Assembly: GCA_963813495.1 (NCBI GenBank)
Contig: CAWEZC010000011.1
Location: 591,542-655,541 of the forward strand
Direction: 5' to 3'
Source of the DNA: JACVRW01 sp963813495
Lineage (GTDB): Bacteria; Actinomycetota; Thermoleophilia; Solirubrobacterales; Thermoleophilaceae
Length of the DNA stretch: 64,000 nt
Position 1 is the stretch's first letter. Each line of letters begins with the position of its first letter. The notes under the pieces are model-generated. The model worked only from the letters and a program-made list of their open reading frames with translations, searched no databases and had not been told where the DNA came from. Positions 33,641 to 42,350 of the stretch are shown here, one piece after another. The translations under genes were made by a program, and so were the position numbers.

Positions 33641-35128
33641 GTGCCTGATGGACTGATCAAAGAGCTACGGGAGGTCGAGCCGGTCGTCCTGACCGAGCGG
33701 GACGTCCGGGCGGGCAAGCCCCTGCTCAGCGGCGTGCTTCGCTTCGACACCCTGCGCGGCGTCGTCCGCATCGTCACGCTCTGCGCTCTCGACCTGATCG
33801 GCCTGCTGCTGGCGATCTACACGGCGCTCGTGGTCAAGGTGGCGCTGACCGCCCCCGAGCAGATCGACCAAATGTGGGGCCAGGCCAAGGACTATCTCCC
33901 GCTCGGCGGCCTGGTGATGCTGCTGCTGTTCGCGCGCTCCGGCCTCTACCGCGAGCGCGCTCAGCGGCCCGGCTTCGCCAAGGTGATCGCGTCGCTGTTC
34001 CAGGTCATGCTCGTCCTGCTCGCGTACGCGATCGTGGAGGGCGAGGACTTCCAGTCCTACTACATCTTCTATGGCTCGCTGTTCTTCGCGCTGATCTACG
34101 TGTCGGCGCTGCGCTGGGGGTTCGAGCGCGTCAGCGGAGCCGTTCTGCGTGCCGCCGGCTATCGGCGCCGGGCCGTGCTCGTGGGCTCGGGGGCAAATAT
34201 CCAGGCGGTCTCGCACGCGCTGCACGACAGCCGCGAGATCGAGCCGTACGGCTTCGTCGCCCGCACGCCGCTCGCGCTCGTCGAGGGCCTGCGCGACTTC
34301 CGCTCGCTCGAGCAGCTCGAGCGCCATTTCGACGCCATCGACGAGGTGCTGATCGCCGACGCCGACTTCCCGCAGGAGGAGGCGGTGGAGCTTGTCGACC
34401 GCTGCCATCAGCACGGCGTGCGCGTCCGGGTCGCACCGTCGACGATGGAGATCCTGATGGAGCGGGTCGAGTTCGTGCCCGGTCAGGCGCTGCCGCTGTT
34501 CGAGCTCAAGCCGCCCGTCTTCGACGGCGTCGACTTCGCGCTCAAGCGCAGCTTCGACGTGGTGGGGTCGCTGCTGCTGCTCATCGTCCTCTCTCCGATC
34601 ATGGGCCTCGCGGCGCTGTCCATCCGGCTCACCTCCCGTGGACCGGTGCTGTACCGCTCGTTGCGCCCGGGCATCGGCGGGCAGCCGTTCGCATGCTTCA
34701 AGTTCCGCACGATGGTGGCGGGGGCCGAGCGCCTGCAGCTGGAGCTCGAGCAGCGCAACGAGCGCAGCGGGGCCATCTTCAAGATCCGCGAGGACCCTCG
34801 CGTCACCCGGGTGGGCCGCTTCCTGCGGCGCTGGTCGCTCGACGAGCTGCCCCAGCTGTTCAATGTCCTGCGCGGTGAGATGTCGCTGGTCGGGCCGCGG
34901 CCGCTGCCCCAGCGCGACTACGACCGGCTCGACGACTGGCACCGCAAGCGCTACCTCGTACTGCCCGGAATGACCGGGCTGTGGCAGGTGTCCGGCCGCT
35001 CGGAGCTCGACTTCGACGAGCTCGTGCGCCTCGACTTCCTCTACCTCGAGCGCTGGTCGGTATTCCTCGACCTCACCATCCTGCTCAAGACGATCCCCGC
35101 GGTCATCCGGGCGCGGGGGGCGTGGTGA
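33641..35128 (+). CDS. Initiating sugar-phosphate transferase (polyprenyl glycosylphosphotransferase, WbaP/CpsE type)
   Basis: This 495-residue protein starts with GTG. It has about four N-terminal membrane segments, a nucleotide-binding-like CoA_binding_3 region (RRAVLVGSGANIQAV), a fifth helix (SFDVVGSLLLLIVLSPIMGLAAL), and the bacterial sugar-transferase domain (RGPVLYRSLRPGIGGQPFACFKFRTMV, RVTRVGRFLRRWSLDELPQLFNVLRGEMSLVGPRPLPQRDYD, GMTGLWQVSGRSELDFDELVRLDFLY). It transfers a sugar-1-phosphate to undecaprenyl phosphate, the first step of exopolysaccharide repeat assembly. The end overlaps the next gene (GTGA). Confidence 0.93.
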   Translation: MPDGLIKELREVEPVVLTERDVRAGKPLLSGVLRFDTLRGVVRIVTLCALDLIGLLLAIYTALVVKVALTAPEQIDQMWGQAKDYLPLGGLVMLLLFARSGLYRERAQRPGFAKVIASLFQVMLVLLAYAIVEGEDFQSYYIFYGSLFFALIYVSALRWGFERVSGAVLRAAGYRRRAVLVGSGANIQAVSHALHDSREIEPYGFVARTPLALVEGLRDFRSLEQLERHFDAIDEVLIADADFPQEEAVELVDRCHQHGVRVRVAPSTMEILMERVEFVPGQALPLFELKPPVFDGVDFALKRSFDVVGSLLLLIVLSPIMGLAALSIRLTSRGPVLYRSLRPGIGGQPFACFKFRTMVAGAERLQLELEQRNERSGAIFKIREDPRVTRVGRFLRRWSLDELPQLFNVLRGEMSLVGPRPLPQRDYDRLDDWHRKRYLVLPGMTGLWQVSGRSELDFDELVRLDFLYLERWSVFLDLTILLKTIPAVIRARGAW

Positions 35129-35835
35129 GCGAGCCCTACCGGGCAGAAAACCTTCTCGACCGCCTCACCCAAGCGGACACGCTTCAGGTCCACTACGACC
35201 AGGAGATGCGCCGCGAGCGCGAACTGCTCGACCGGAAGCTGTTGCTCCGCGAGGGCGAAGTCCTGTCGGTGGGCTGCGGCTGGCATCCCGGCCGCCACCT
35301 GTTCCCGCGCCCCGCCTTTCGAATGACCGGCGTGGACCTCGACGCCAACATGATCGGCACGCTGCTGGCCAACGGCGAGCTCGACCACGGCCGGGTCGCC
35401 CGCGCCGGCGATCTGCCCTACCCGGACGGCTCCTTCGATGTCGTGCTCTACCGGCTGGTGCTCCATCACGTCGCCTACCAGGGCCCGCTCGGGCCGGTCT
35501 TCGCCGAGGCCGCGCGGCTTCTGCGCCCGGGCGGGGCCGTGGTGGCGGTCGAGCCGGGCTCGTGGCATCCGGTGGGCGCGGGCCTGGCGCTGGCCAACCG
35601 GGCCGGCCTGGGCCCCTGGGCCCACGGCACGCCCGACGACATCCCGCTCTCGCCGCGTGTCCTACACAAGGAAGCCCGCGCGGCCGGGCTGCAGCCGGCG
35701 CTCTACGGGCTCACCTACGGCTGGCGGCGGCTGCCGGCGCCGGCCCAGCGCGTGCTCCACCGGCTGGACGCTCTCGGCTCTCGCCCGCGTGCGGCCCCGT
35801 TCGCGCACACGCTGCTCCTGATCGGCCATGCCTAG
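35125..35835 (+). CDS. Class I SAM-dependent methyltransferase
   Basis: This 236-residue protein has its GTG start overlapping the sugar-transferase stop. SAM-binding motifs are VLSVGCGWHPGRHLFP, MTGVDLDANMIG, GDLPYPDGSFDVVLYRLVLHHV and ARLLRPGGAVVAVEPG. It is a Methyltransf_11-type enzyme and probably modifies a sugar or lipid intermediate of the polysaccharide. It overlaps the next methyltransferase gene by 8 bp, so the three genes 33641-36379 form an operon. Confidence 0.8.
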   Translation: MSEPYRAENLLDRLTQADTLQVHYDQEMRRERELLDRKLLLREGEVLSVGCGWHPGRHLFPRPAFRMTGVDLDANMIGTLLANGELDHGRVARAGDLPYPDGSFDVVLYRLVLHHVAYQGPLGPVFAEAARLLRPGGAVVAVEPGSWHPVGAGLALANRAGLGPWAHGTPDDIPLSPRVLHKEARAAGLQPALYGLTYGWRRLPAPAQRVLHRLDALGSRPRAAPFAHTLLLIGHA

Positions 35836-36379
35836 CCGCTACGACGACGAGCTCTGGGAGCTCGTGCCGGAGAACCCGGGGCCGCCTCCCGAGGTGCTGT
35901 CCGATTTCGTGCGCCGCCTCGGCCACGAGAAACGCGTGCTCGACCTGGGAGCGGGCGACGGGCGCCTGACGGAGCTGCTGGACGCGGATCTGCTCGTGGC
36001 CGCCGACGTTTCCCCGGTGGCCCTCGAGCGGGCGCGCCGGCGCCTCAGCGCCGACACGCGGATCGTCGAGCTTCAGCCGTACGCTCCGCTGCCCTTCGCC
36101 GACTCCGCCTTCGACCTCGTGCTGTGCGCGGAGACGGTCGAGCACGTGCGCGACGTGCAGCTGCTGCTGTCGGAGATCCGGCGCGTGCTGCGCCCCGGCG
36201 GGCGCCTGGCCCTGACCACCCCGGCCGCCCGGCCGCTCGTTCGACCGGCCCACCCGCTCTCGCCGCACCTGCGCGTGTTCACCCGCCGCTCGCTGCGGCG
36301 GCTGCTCGACGAGCTCGGGTTCGATGTGGCGTCCCTGCGGCGGCGCTCCGGCACGCTGCTCGCGCTGGCGTCCCGCTAG
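35828..36379 (+). CDS. Small class I SAM-dependent methyltransferase
   Basis: This 183-residue protein has VLDLGAGDGRLTELLDADLLVAADVS (motif I and strand 2), PLPFADSAFDLVLCAETVEHVRDVQLLLSEIRRVLRPGGRLALTTPA. It is shorter than usual but complete. It starts inside the preceding methyltransferase gene, so the two may act in sequence. Its TAG stop interlocks with the stop of the convergent polymerase gene (CTAG 36376-36379). Confidence 0.8.
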   Translation: MPSRYDDELWELVPENPGPPPEVLSDFVRRLGHEKRVLDLGAGDGRLTELLDADLLVAADVSPVALERARRRLSADTRIVELQPYAPLPFADSAFDLVLCAETVEHVRDVQLLLSEIRRVLRPGGRLALTTPAARPLVRPAHPLSPHLRVFTRRSLRRLLDELGFDVASLRRRSGTLLALASR

Positions 36380-38454
36380 GGCTGCTGGCGGCGCCGGGCC
36401 TCGAGCGTCTGCTGCTCGCGCAGCCGTACCCGCGCCTCCAGGAAGAGCTGGCGGTTGCGAGCCGAGAAGGGGTCGAGGTAGAGCGCTCCGCGCAGGGTCT
36501 GGAGCGCCTCCTCGGGGCGGTCGAGCGTGCCCAGCTGGAAGGCCGCCAGCCGGTACCACGTCTGTGGGTCACCGGGATAGCGGAGCACCGCCTGCTCGAG
36601 GCTGCGGCGGCCCGCGGTCTCACGTCCGGCCGATGTGTTGATCGACGCCTCGACGAGCAGCGGATCGGGGCTGAGCGGATTGAGGTCGGCGGCGTCGCCG
36701 GCCCGGGCGAGCGCCTCGTCGTAGTCGCGCGCCTCCGCCGCGGCGAGGGCGTCGTTGGTGGCGCGGTCCGACGCCTCGGGCTGCCACACCGCCCAGGCCA
36801 CCAGCAGTCCGCAGAGCACCACGGCGGCGGCGGCGACGATGCGCTCGGTGGACGGCCTGCCTGTCCGCTGCTCGGGGGGCTGGGGCTGTGTGCCCTCCAG
36901 CACGTCGAGCGGGCCGCGGCCGGCCACGAAGCCCGCCGCCACCAGGGCCAGGGCCACCGGCCCGGGAATGAACCAGGTCCAGTCGACGATCGACTGCAGG
37001 CCGAACACCACGGCCACCAGCGCGAGCGCCACCAGGCCGGTGCGTTCGCCGTCCCAGTCACGCCGGGGGACCGGGTCCTGGCGGCCGCGCTGCAGCAGCG
37101 GTATCCGCCGCGGCAGCAGCGCCGTGGTCCGCAGCGCCGCGACGATCCAGGCGAGCAGCAGCAGGCCCGAGATCACCACGCCGACGATGCCGAGGTCGGC
37201 CATCGTCTGCGGAACGTAGCCGTGCGCGTGGCGCGTGACCGCCGTGTCCACGCGATGGCGCAGACGGGCCACGGCAAAGGCTCCGGCGCCCACCCCGACC
37301 CCTGGACGCTCATCGAAGACGCGGTCCGCCTCGCGCCAGTACTTGCCGCGCGTGGACGAGGCGGCGAGTATCCGGTCGCCACCCTCCTCGGGGGCGGTCT
37401 CGGTCTCGCTGGTGAGCTCGCTCACGCGGTCGTCGATGGTGCCCGACAGCCCGCGGTCGCTGAAGGCCACCGACGTGAAGGCGACGAGCGGGATCAGACA
37501 GGCCACCACCACGGCCGCCAGCCCGATGCGCCGCTGAGCGCGCATCGACACCACGCCGCGCGCCTCGCCCATGTTGATGACGTAGCCGACCCCCAGCAGC
37601 ACCACGCACATCAGCAGCACCAGCAGGGCGAATTCGCCGGCCACGGCCTCCTTGGCCGCGAGCGGCTGGAGGCTCTTGGAGAAGGCCTCCTTGGACAGCG
37701 CCCAGGCGGCCACGGCGCCGCCGGCCAGCGCCGGCACGACCAGCACGGGCAGGCTGCGCAGGCGCAGCGGGACGACGGCGAACCAGATCAGCGCGCCGAG
37801 CACGGCGGCGGCGAGCGCTCCGCGCGACTGGGTGAGCAGGATCGCCAACACGCACAGGCCGCCCGCCGGGTAGGCCAGCGCCCGCGACGGCAGGCTGCCG
37901 GTCCGGCGCGAGCCGAGCCAGAGCAGGGCCGGGATGGCCAGTGCGGCCACGCTGCCGACGGCGTTCCAGTACTGGAACGGGGCGCCGATCCGGTTGGAGA
38001 GCTCGTTCTCGGCCAGCGCGCCCGGCCAGATGCGCGAGGCGATCGCGTATGCCACCGGCAGCATCGCGCCGATCAGGATGCCGGTCAGCACCGCTGAGGT
38101 GCCACGCGGGGCCAGCCGCGCGCCGGCGATGGCGGCGGCGAAGGTGACGAGGTAGGCCAGCGTGCGCCCGGCCTCCACGTAGCTGAGCTCGGGGACGATC
38201 GACCACGTCACTGAGATCGAGGTGAGCACGGCGAGCAGGCCGAAGCAGAGCAGGCTGGAGCCTCCGAAGAGCGGCCCGCGGCGTCCCCACAGGAGCGCGG
38301 CGGCGATCACCAGCGAGCCGGCGATCACCATCAGCACTTCGACGATGGTCGTGCGGGTGAGCTCGGTGCCGCCGGCGGCACCGAAGGCGACGCCGGCGAG
38401 CGCGCCGCCCAGAACCACCGCTACTGCGCTAGCGACGTTTCGTGAAAGGGACAC
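36376..38454 (-). CDS. O-antigen ligase/polymerase-family membrane protein with TPR tail
   Basis: This 692-residue protein has about a dozen hydrophobic segments and the Wzy_C-type region (ILLTQSRGALAAAVLGALIWFAVVPLR; DERPGVGVGAGAFAVARLRHR and VTRHAHGYVPQTMADLGIVGVVI in the large loop). The C-terminal about 120 residues form TPR-like helices (ATNDALAAAEARDYDEALARAGDAADLNPLSPDPLLVEA and similar). It would polymerise or ligate polysaccharide at the outer membrane face. The start is GTG 38454, 26 bases inside the preceding gene, so it is co-translated with the small secreted protein. Confidence 0.85.
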   Translation of the reverse strand: MSLSRNVASAVAVVLGGALAGVAFGAAGGTELTRTTIVEVLMVIAGSLVIAAALLWGRRGPLFGGSSLLCFGLLAVLTSISVTWSIVPELSYVEAGRTLAYLVTFAAAIAGARLAPRGTSAVLTGILIGAMLPVAYAIASRIWPGALAENELSNRIGAPFQYWNAVGSVAALAIPALLWLGSRRTGSLPSRALAYPAGGLCVLAILLTQSRGALAAAVLGALIWFAVVPLRLRSLPVLVVPALAGGAVAAWALSKEAFSKSLQPLAAKEAVAGEFALLVLLMCVVLLGVGYVINMGEARGVVSMRAQRRIGLAAVVVACLIPLVAFTSVAFSDRGLSGTIDDRVSELTSETETAPEEGGDRILAASSTRGKYWREADRVFDERPGVGVGAGAFAVARLRHRVDTAVTRHAHGYVPQTMADLGIVGVVISGLLLLAWIVAALRTTALLPRRIPLLQRGRQDPVPRRDWDGERTGLVALALVAVVFGLQSIVDWTWFIPGPVALALVAAGFVAGRGPLDVLEGTQPQPPEQRTGRPSTERIVAAAAVVLCGLLVAWAVWQPEASDRATNDALAAAEARDYDEALARAGDAADLNPLSPDPLLVEASINTSAGRETAGRRSLEQAVLRYPGDPQTWYRLAAFQLGTLDRPEEALQTLRGALYLDPFSARNRQLFLEARVRLREQQTLEARRRQQP

Positions 38455-39031
38455 GCGGAGTCGGGATCTTGTTCAGGAGCGGGACTCGTTCGAGCGCGGG
38501 CACGTGCTTGCGCAGCACCACGAAGCCTCCGGCCAACGCCAGCAGGCCCAGCGCCAGCAGCGCCACCAGCAACGGCGTGGGCAGCTCGTTGGAGGCGCTC
38601 GCGAGGTCGAACAGGCCGTTGGCGCCGGGCTCGACCTCCTCGCCGCCCACGTTCACGCTGGGAGGATCGCTCTTCCCCGCGCCGGCAATTTCCTCGAGCT
38701 CCGCGGCGTCGGTGGCGCGCGCGCCCTGCTCACCGGGGTCGGCCGCGCCCGCCCCGCCCACGCCTTGGCCCGGGCTGTTGCGTCCGCCGCCCTTGTCGGA
38801 GCCACTGGTGATGGCGGCCGCGATCACATCGCGGCAGTCGCTGTACTCGGCGAGATCGGTCGGGATCTTGTCCTTCGCCTTGCGCAGATCGGAGTTGCTG
38901 TACTTGCCGCTGAGGACGCCGTCGTCGGCGCAGTCCTTGACCACCTGGTCAGGGCTCGCCGAGGCCACGCCAGGGACTGCCAGCGCCATGAGGCCGGCGA
39001 GCAGGAGTAGGTGTCGTGCTACTCGGGTCAC
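38429..39031 (-). CDS. Secreted protein with C-terminal membrane anchor, function unknown
   Basis: This 200-residue protein starts at GTG 39031, 9-10 nt after a GGAGGGG ribosome-binding site. It has a signal peptide (HLLLLAGLMALAVPGVASA), then a domain with two cysteines (VKDCADDGVLSGKYSNSDLRKAKDKIPTDLAEYSDCRDVIAAAI), a low-complexity Gly/Ala region, a membrane helix (TPLLVALLALGLLALAGGFVVL) and a basic cytoplasmic tail. No known family was recognised. It precedes the polymerase gene with a 26-bp overlap, so it may assist that enzyme or anchor part of the polymer. Confidence 0.65.
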   Translation of the reverse strand: MTRVARHLLLLAGLMALAVPGVASASPDQVVKDCADDGVLSGKYSNSDLRKAKDKIPTDLAEYSDCRDVIAAAITSGSDKGGGRNSPGQGVGGAGAADPGEQGARATDAAELEEIAGAGKSDPPSVNVGGEEVEPGANGLFDLASASNELPTPLLVALLALGLLALAGGFVVLRKHVPALERVPLLNKIPTPRVPFTKRR

Positions 39032-39235
39032 TGTGGAGATCCCCTCCTCAGGGCTGTCGAGCGTCGAATGCGGACCGGACGGGCGACAGGGGAGGGGACA
39101 CCTGACGAATGGGGGTGGGCATCTCCCGAACTGCGGGTCGCAGGCTAGCAACCGCCTCGGCGCCTGGGCCGCCCTGCCGGTCAGCAGAGGTGTTTCCCCG
39201 GGGTTCACGCATGGCTAAACGCTGCGACCCGGCCC
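39032..39235. other. Divergent gap between the secreted-protein gene and a glycosyltransferase gene
   Basis: This 204-bp stretch has no supported gene. It contains a 7-bp inverted repeat (CGCATGG/CCATGCG near 39210-39243) that partly enters the glycosyltransferase reading frame. See the rejected riboswitch idea. Confidence 0.35.
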
Positions 39236-40378
39236 ATGCGGCAAAGTTGCGGCGTGCCGCCGCGGGTCGCCATCCTGCCTCCGGTCCCGGTTCCCTACCG
39301 GGAGCCGCTGTTTCGCGCCCTCAGCGAACGCGGGCGGATCGACCCGCGCGTGATCTACCTCGCCGGCGCCCAGCCGGGCTGGGACCAGCCCGCCGACTGG
39401 TTCGCGGCGCGTCAGGGCTACGCCAGTGAGGTGCTCTCCGCGTGGCAGCGGCCCCGGCCCGGGCGCAGCCCGATCACGCTGGCCCGCGGGCTCGGGAAGG
39501 CGCTCGGCCGTGCCGACCCCGACTGCGTGGTGAGCTGGGAGTACGGCCCCGCCACCTGGCGCGCTTGGTCATGGTGCCGGCGCCGTGGTGTGCCGCTCGT
39601 GATCTTCAGCGAGCTCACGCCCTGGAGCGATTCGTCGCTGTCCTCGATGCAACTGCGCGTGCACCGCCTTGTCGCGCCGCGAGCGGCCGGCTTCGTGGTG
39701 GCGAGCAGCCAGGGCCGCGTTCGTCTCGCCCGCATGGGGGTCGATCCGCACGCTGTGGAGCTGGCCCTTCAGAGCGCCGAGCTCGAGGCGCTGGGAGCGC
39801 TGCCGGGCGGCTCCGCGAGGCCCGGCGGTCCGGTGCGCGTGTTGTCGGTCGGCCGGCTCGTGCCCGACAAGAACCTCGCCCGGCTGCTCGAGGCCTTCGC
39901 GGCGGCGGGCTTGGCACCGGGTGAGGCGGAGCTCGTGCTGCGCGGGGGTGGGCCGCTCGAGTCGGAGCTGAGGGGGATGGCGCAGCGACTGGGGCTGCCT
40001 GCACGCTTCGATGGGCCTGTCGCCCCCGCCGCCCTCCCGGCCGCCTACGGCCAGGCTGACGTGCTCGCTCTGGTCAGCACCTACGAGCCCTTCGGGGCCA
40101 CCATGCGCGAGGGCGCCGCCGCGGGCCTGCCGCTGCTCTGCTCGGTGCGCGCGGGGGCGGCCGGCGACCTCGCGGTGGACGGCGAGAACGCGCTGCTCGT
40201 GGAGCCCGAGAGCGTGCCGGCGATCGCCGCCGCCCTGCGCCGCCTGGTGCGCGAGCCCGAGCTCCGCGAGCGCCTGGCGGCGGGCAGCCGGGCGGTCACG
40301 GCCCGACATCCCCCGGAGGCCGACGCCGAGGCCTGGGAGCGGGCCGTGCTGCGGGTGGTCGGCGCTGCGCGGGGTTAG
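39236..40378 (+). CDS. Glycosyltransferase, GT4 family
   Basis: This protein has up to 380 residues with a GT-B fold: N-terminal ILPPVPVPYREPLFRALSE, C-terminal RVLSVGRLVPDKNLARLLEAF, and the GT4 donor site LVSTYEPFGATMREGAAAGLPLLC (E-x7-E pattern). ATG 39236 is given; GTG 39254, which would start the protein at PPRVAILPPVPVP, is at least as likely. It transfers a sugar from a nucleotide donor in polysaccharide assembly; donor and acceptor are unknown. Its stop interlocks with that of the convergent gene (TTAG 40375-40378). Confidence 0.85.
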   Translation: MRQSCGVPPRVAILPPVPVPYREPLFRALSERGRIDPRVIYLAGAQPGWDQPADWFAARQGYASEVLSAWQRPRPGRSPITLARGLGKALGRADPDCVVSWEYGPATWRAWSWCRRRGVPLVIFSELTPWSDSSLSSMQLRVHRLVAPRAAGFVVASSQGRVRLARMGVDPHAVELALQSAELEALGALPGGSARPGGPVRVLSVGRLVPDKNLARLLEAFAAAGLAPGEAELVLRGGGPLESELRGMAQRLGLPARFDGPVAPAALPAAYGQADVLALVSTYEPFGATMREGAAAGLPLLCSVRAGAAGDLAVDGENALLVEPESVPAIAAALRRLVREPELRERLAAGSRAVTARHPPEADAEAWERAVLRVVGAARG

Positions 40379-41481
40379 GTCCCGTCAGACCTCTGCACCG
40401 CCGTGGCCACGATTTCCTCGAACGCGCGCAGGTAGCCGTCGACCATGGCCTCGCCGCTGAAGCGCTCGCGCTGCCGGAGTCGGCCCGCTCGGCCCAGCGC
40501 GGCGGCGCGGTCGCGGTCCTGCGCCAGTTCCAGCAGCGCTCGCTCTGCGCCGGCGAGGTCGCCGGGCTCGACGAGGAAGCCCGTCTCGCCGTCCAGTACC
40601 GCCTCTCCGGTGCCGCCGACGTCGGTGGCCAGCACGGGGCGCTCGAGCGCCATCGCCTCGAGCACGCTCATCGGCAGCGCCTCGGCCTCGCTGAGCAGGC
40701 AGACCGCGTCGGAGCCGCGCATCAGCTCGAGGGCGTCGCGGCGCGCGCCGAGCAGCTCCACGCCGCTGCCCTCGGCCAGCCGGGCCAGCCGCTCGCGCTC
40801 GGGCCCTTCGCCGGCCACGTAGCCCCGCAGCGAGGGCTGCGAGCGCCGGGCGCCTCGCACCGTCTCGATGAACAGGTCGATTCGCTTCTCGGGGCGCAGG
40901 CCGGCGACGCAGAGCGCGGTGAAGCCGTCGCCCTCGAGCTCCGGGGAGGGATCCACGTCGGCGATCGCCTCCTCGAACACGCCGTTGGGGACCACGTGGA
41001 CGCTGTCGCTCGGGTAGCCCAGGGCGGCGAGCGGAGCCAGCTGGCGCTCAGTCACGCAGATCACCGCGTCCACCCGCCCGGAGACGAGGCGGGTCAGGGC
41101 GCGCTGGTGGGGTCGCGGCGCCACCAGGCGGCCGTCGCTGGTGAGCGGGGTGTGCTCGTTGAGCACGTGCGGCGCGTCCGCGCGGCGGGCCACGGCGTCC
41201 CCCACCATCTGCGCGCTGACGCCGCGGCTGATCACCGCGTCCGGGCGAATCGCGGCGTAGGCGAGTGCGCGGCGCATCCCGGCGAGGTCGCTGCGCCGGC
41301 GCAGGCCCACGCAGTGCGCCGGGACCCCACGGGCCCGCAGCTCAGCGAAGAAGGGACCCTCGCCGGTGAGCGTGAGCACGACCACCTCGACGCCCCGCTC
41401 TTGCAGCGCGGGCACCAGGGTGGCCCAATGACGCTCGGCCCCGCCGGTACGCATGTCCGGGCACACGAACAGCAGGCGCAT
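40375..41481 (-). CDS. Glycosyltransferase, GT4 family
   Basis: This 368-residue GT-B enzyme has LFVCPDMRTGGAERHWATLVPAL at the N-terminus (the GGAER motif of GT4), HVVPNGVFEE, ALCVAGLRPEKRIDLFIETV, and the donor-binding LLSEAEALPMSVLEAMALERPVLATDVGGTGE. It lies 2 bp after the next upstream gene on this strand. Three consecutive glycosyltransferase genes (40375-43192) are transcribed together. Sugar specificity is unknown. Confidence 0.9.
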   Translation of the reverse strand: MRLLFVCPDMRTGGAERHWATLVPALQERGVEVVVLTLTGEGPFFAELRARGVPAHCVGLRRRSDLAGMRRALAYAAIRPDAVISRGVSAQMVGDAVARRADAPHVLNEHTPLTSDGRLVAPRPHQRALTRLVSGRVDAVICVTERQLAPLAALGYPSDSVHVVPNGVFEEAIADVDPSPELEGDGFTALCVAGLRPEKRIDLFIETVRGARRSQPSLRGYVAGEGPERERLARLAEGSGVELLGARRDALELMRGSDAVCLLSEAEALPMSVLEAMALERPVLATDVGGTGEAVLDGETGFLVEPGDLAGAERALLELAQDRDRAAALGRAGRLRQRERFSGEAMVDGYLRAFEEIVATAVQRSDGT

Positions 41482-41483
41482 GG

Positions 41484-42350
41484 TCAGCTGGGGGTCCGGC
41501 GGTGCAGGGCCAGTGTCTCGCCCGCCCGGTCGCTGTGCAGGTAGGGGCGCCCGGCCAGGAAGCGTGCTGCCTCTCGCTCCGCCTCGGCACGCGGATAGCC
41601 CGCGGCGATGAGGCGGCTGTCGTGGCGTACGGGCACGGCGTCGACCACGCCGAGGCGCCAGCCGCGCTGCGCGGCCAGGGCGGCCCAGTGGAGGTCGAGG
41701 CCCCAGCCGTAGCGGAGCTCGGGGAAGGGCAGCAGCTCGGCGGCGGGCCCTCGACCGAAGCCCGTTACCGGGCCGATCTCGACGAAGCGGGTCTCGCGCA
41801 CGAGCGACGCGGGACGCCGGCGCGTGACTTTCCAGGCCGAGTGGCTGAGCAGTGTCTGGGCGGGCTGGGCCAGGTCCAGTCCGAAGGCGCGGCAGAGCCC
41901 GGTGAAGTCGTCGAGGAAGCCGCGCGGGAGCACCACGTCGTCATCGACCACGAGCGTCCAGTCGGGCGCCGGCGTGGCTTCGGTCGCGGCCAGCAGCCGG
42001 TTGAGGTTCTCGAACTTGCCCCCCTCGAGGCCCTCGGCGAAGGTCAGGGGCTCGAGGCCCGGCTCGGGCTTCCCGACGGAGCCGAGCCGGAAGCGCAGGT
42101 GATGGCGCGAGCTCTGCAGCTCAGCCACGGCCGCCGCGAGCAGCGAGCCGGGCCGGTAGATGCCGAGTACGAGCACGTCGAGCGCCGGACCTCGCGCGGC
42201 AGCACTGGCGGCTCGGCGCCGGATGCCGCTCAGCCGGTCGAGCGCCGTGTAGCCGAGCTCGCCGGCGCGCCGCTTCGCGCGCCGCCACGGGTCCGTGACG
42301 GCGCCGCTGTCGCCCGACAGGAACGTGCTGGGGTCGGGCAGGTCGCTCAT
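41484..42350 (-). CDS. Glycosyltransferase-like protein (GT-A fold, GT2-related)
   Basis: This 288-residue protein has the DxD-type metal/nucleotide site WTLVVDDDVVLPRGFLDDF and the acceptor-side motif FPELRYGWGLDLHWAALAAQRGWRLGVVDAVPVRHDS. There is an unusual N-terminal extension of about 55 residues before the first beta strand (LDVLVLGIYRPGSLL). Family membership is inferred from fold motifs. Its start overlaps the stop of the upstream GT2 gene by 4 bp. Confidence 0.78.
   Translation of the reverse strand: MSDLPDPSTFLSGDSGAVTDPWRRAKRRAGELGYTALDRLSGIRRRAASAAARGPALDVLVLGIYRPGSLLAAAVAELQSSRHHLRFRLGSVGKPEPGLEPLTFAEGLEGGKFENLNRLLAATEATPAPDWTLVVDDDVVLPRGFLDDFTGLCRAFGLDLAQPAQTLLSHSAWKVTRRRPASLVRETRFVEIGPVTGFGRGPAAELLPFPELRYGWGLDLHWAALAAQRGWRLGVVDAVPVRHDSRLIAAGYPRAEAEREAARFLAGRPYLHSDRAGETLALHRRTPS

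Noticed and set aside
39195..39260. Resemblance to a cyclic-di-GMP (GEMM-I) riboswitch on the plus strand: CACGCA..GGCTAAAC, then GCAAAG about 20 nt later
   Set aside because: The two hallmark motifs are in order, but the second stem and the closing GGUAGGUAGCGGGG-type half are missing, the GGC/GCC pairing below the loop fails, and the element runs into the glycosyltransferase coding start. A covariance-model search would decide.
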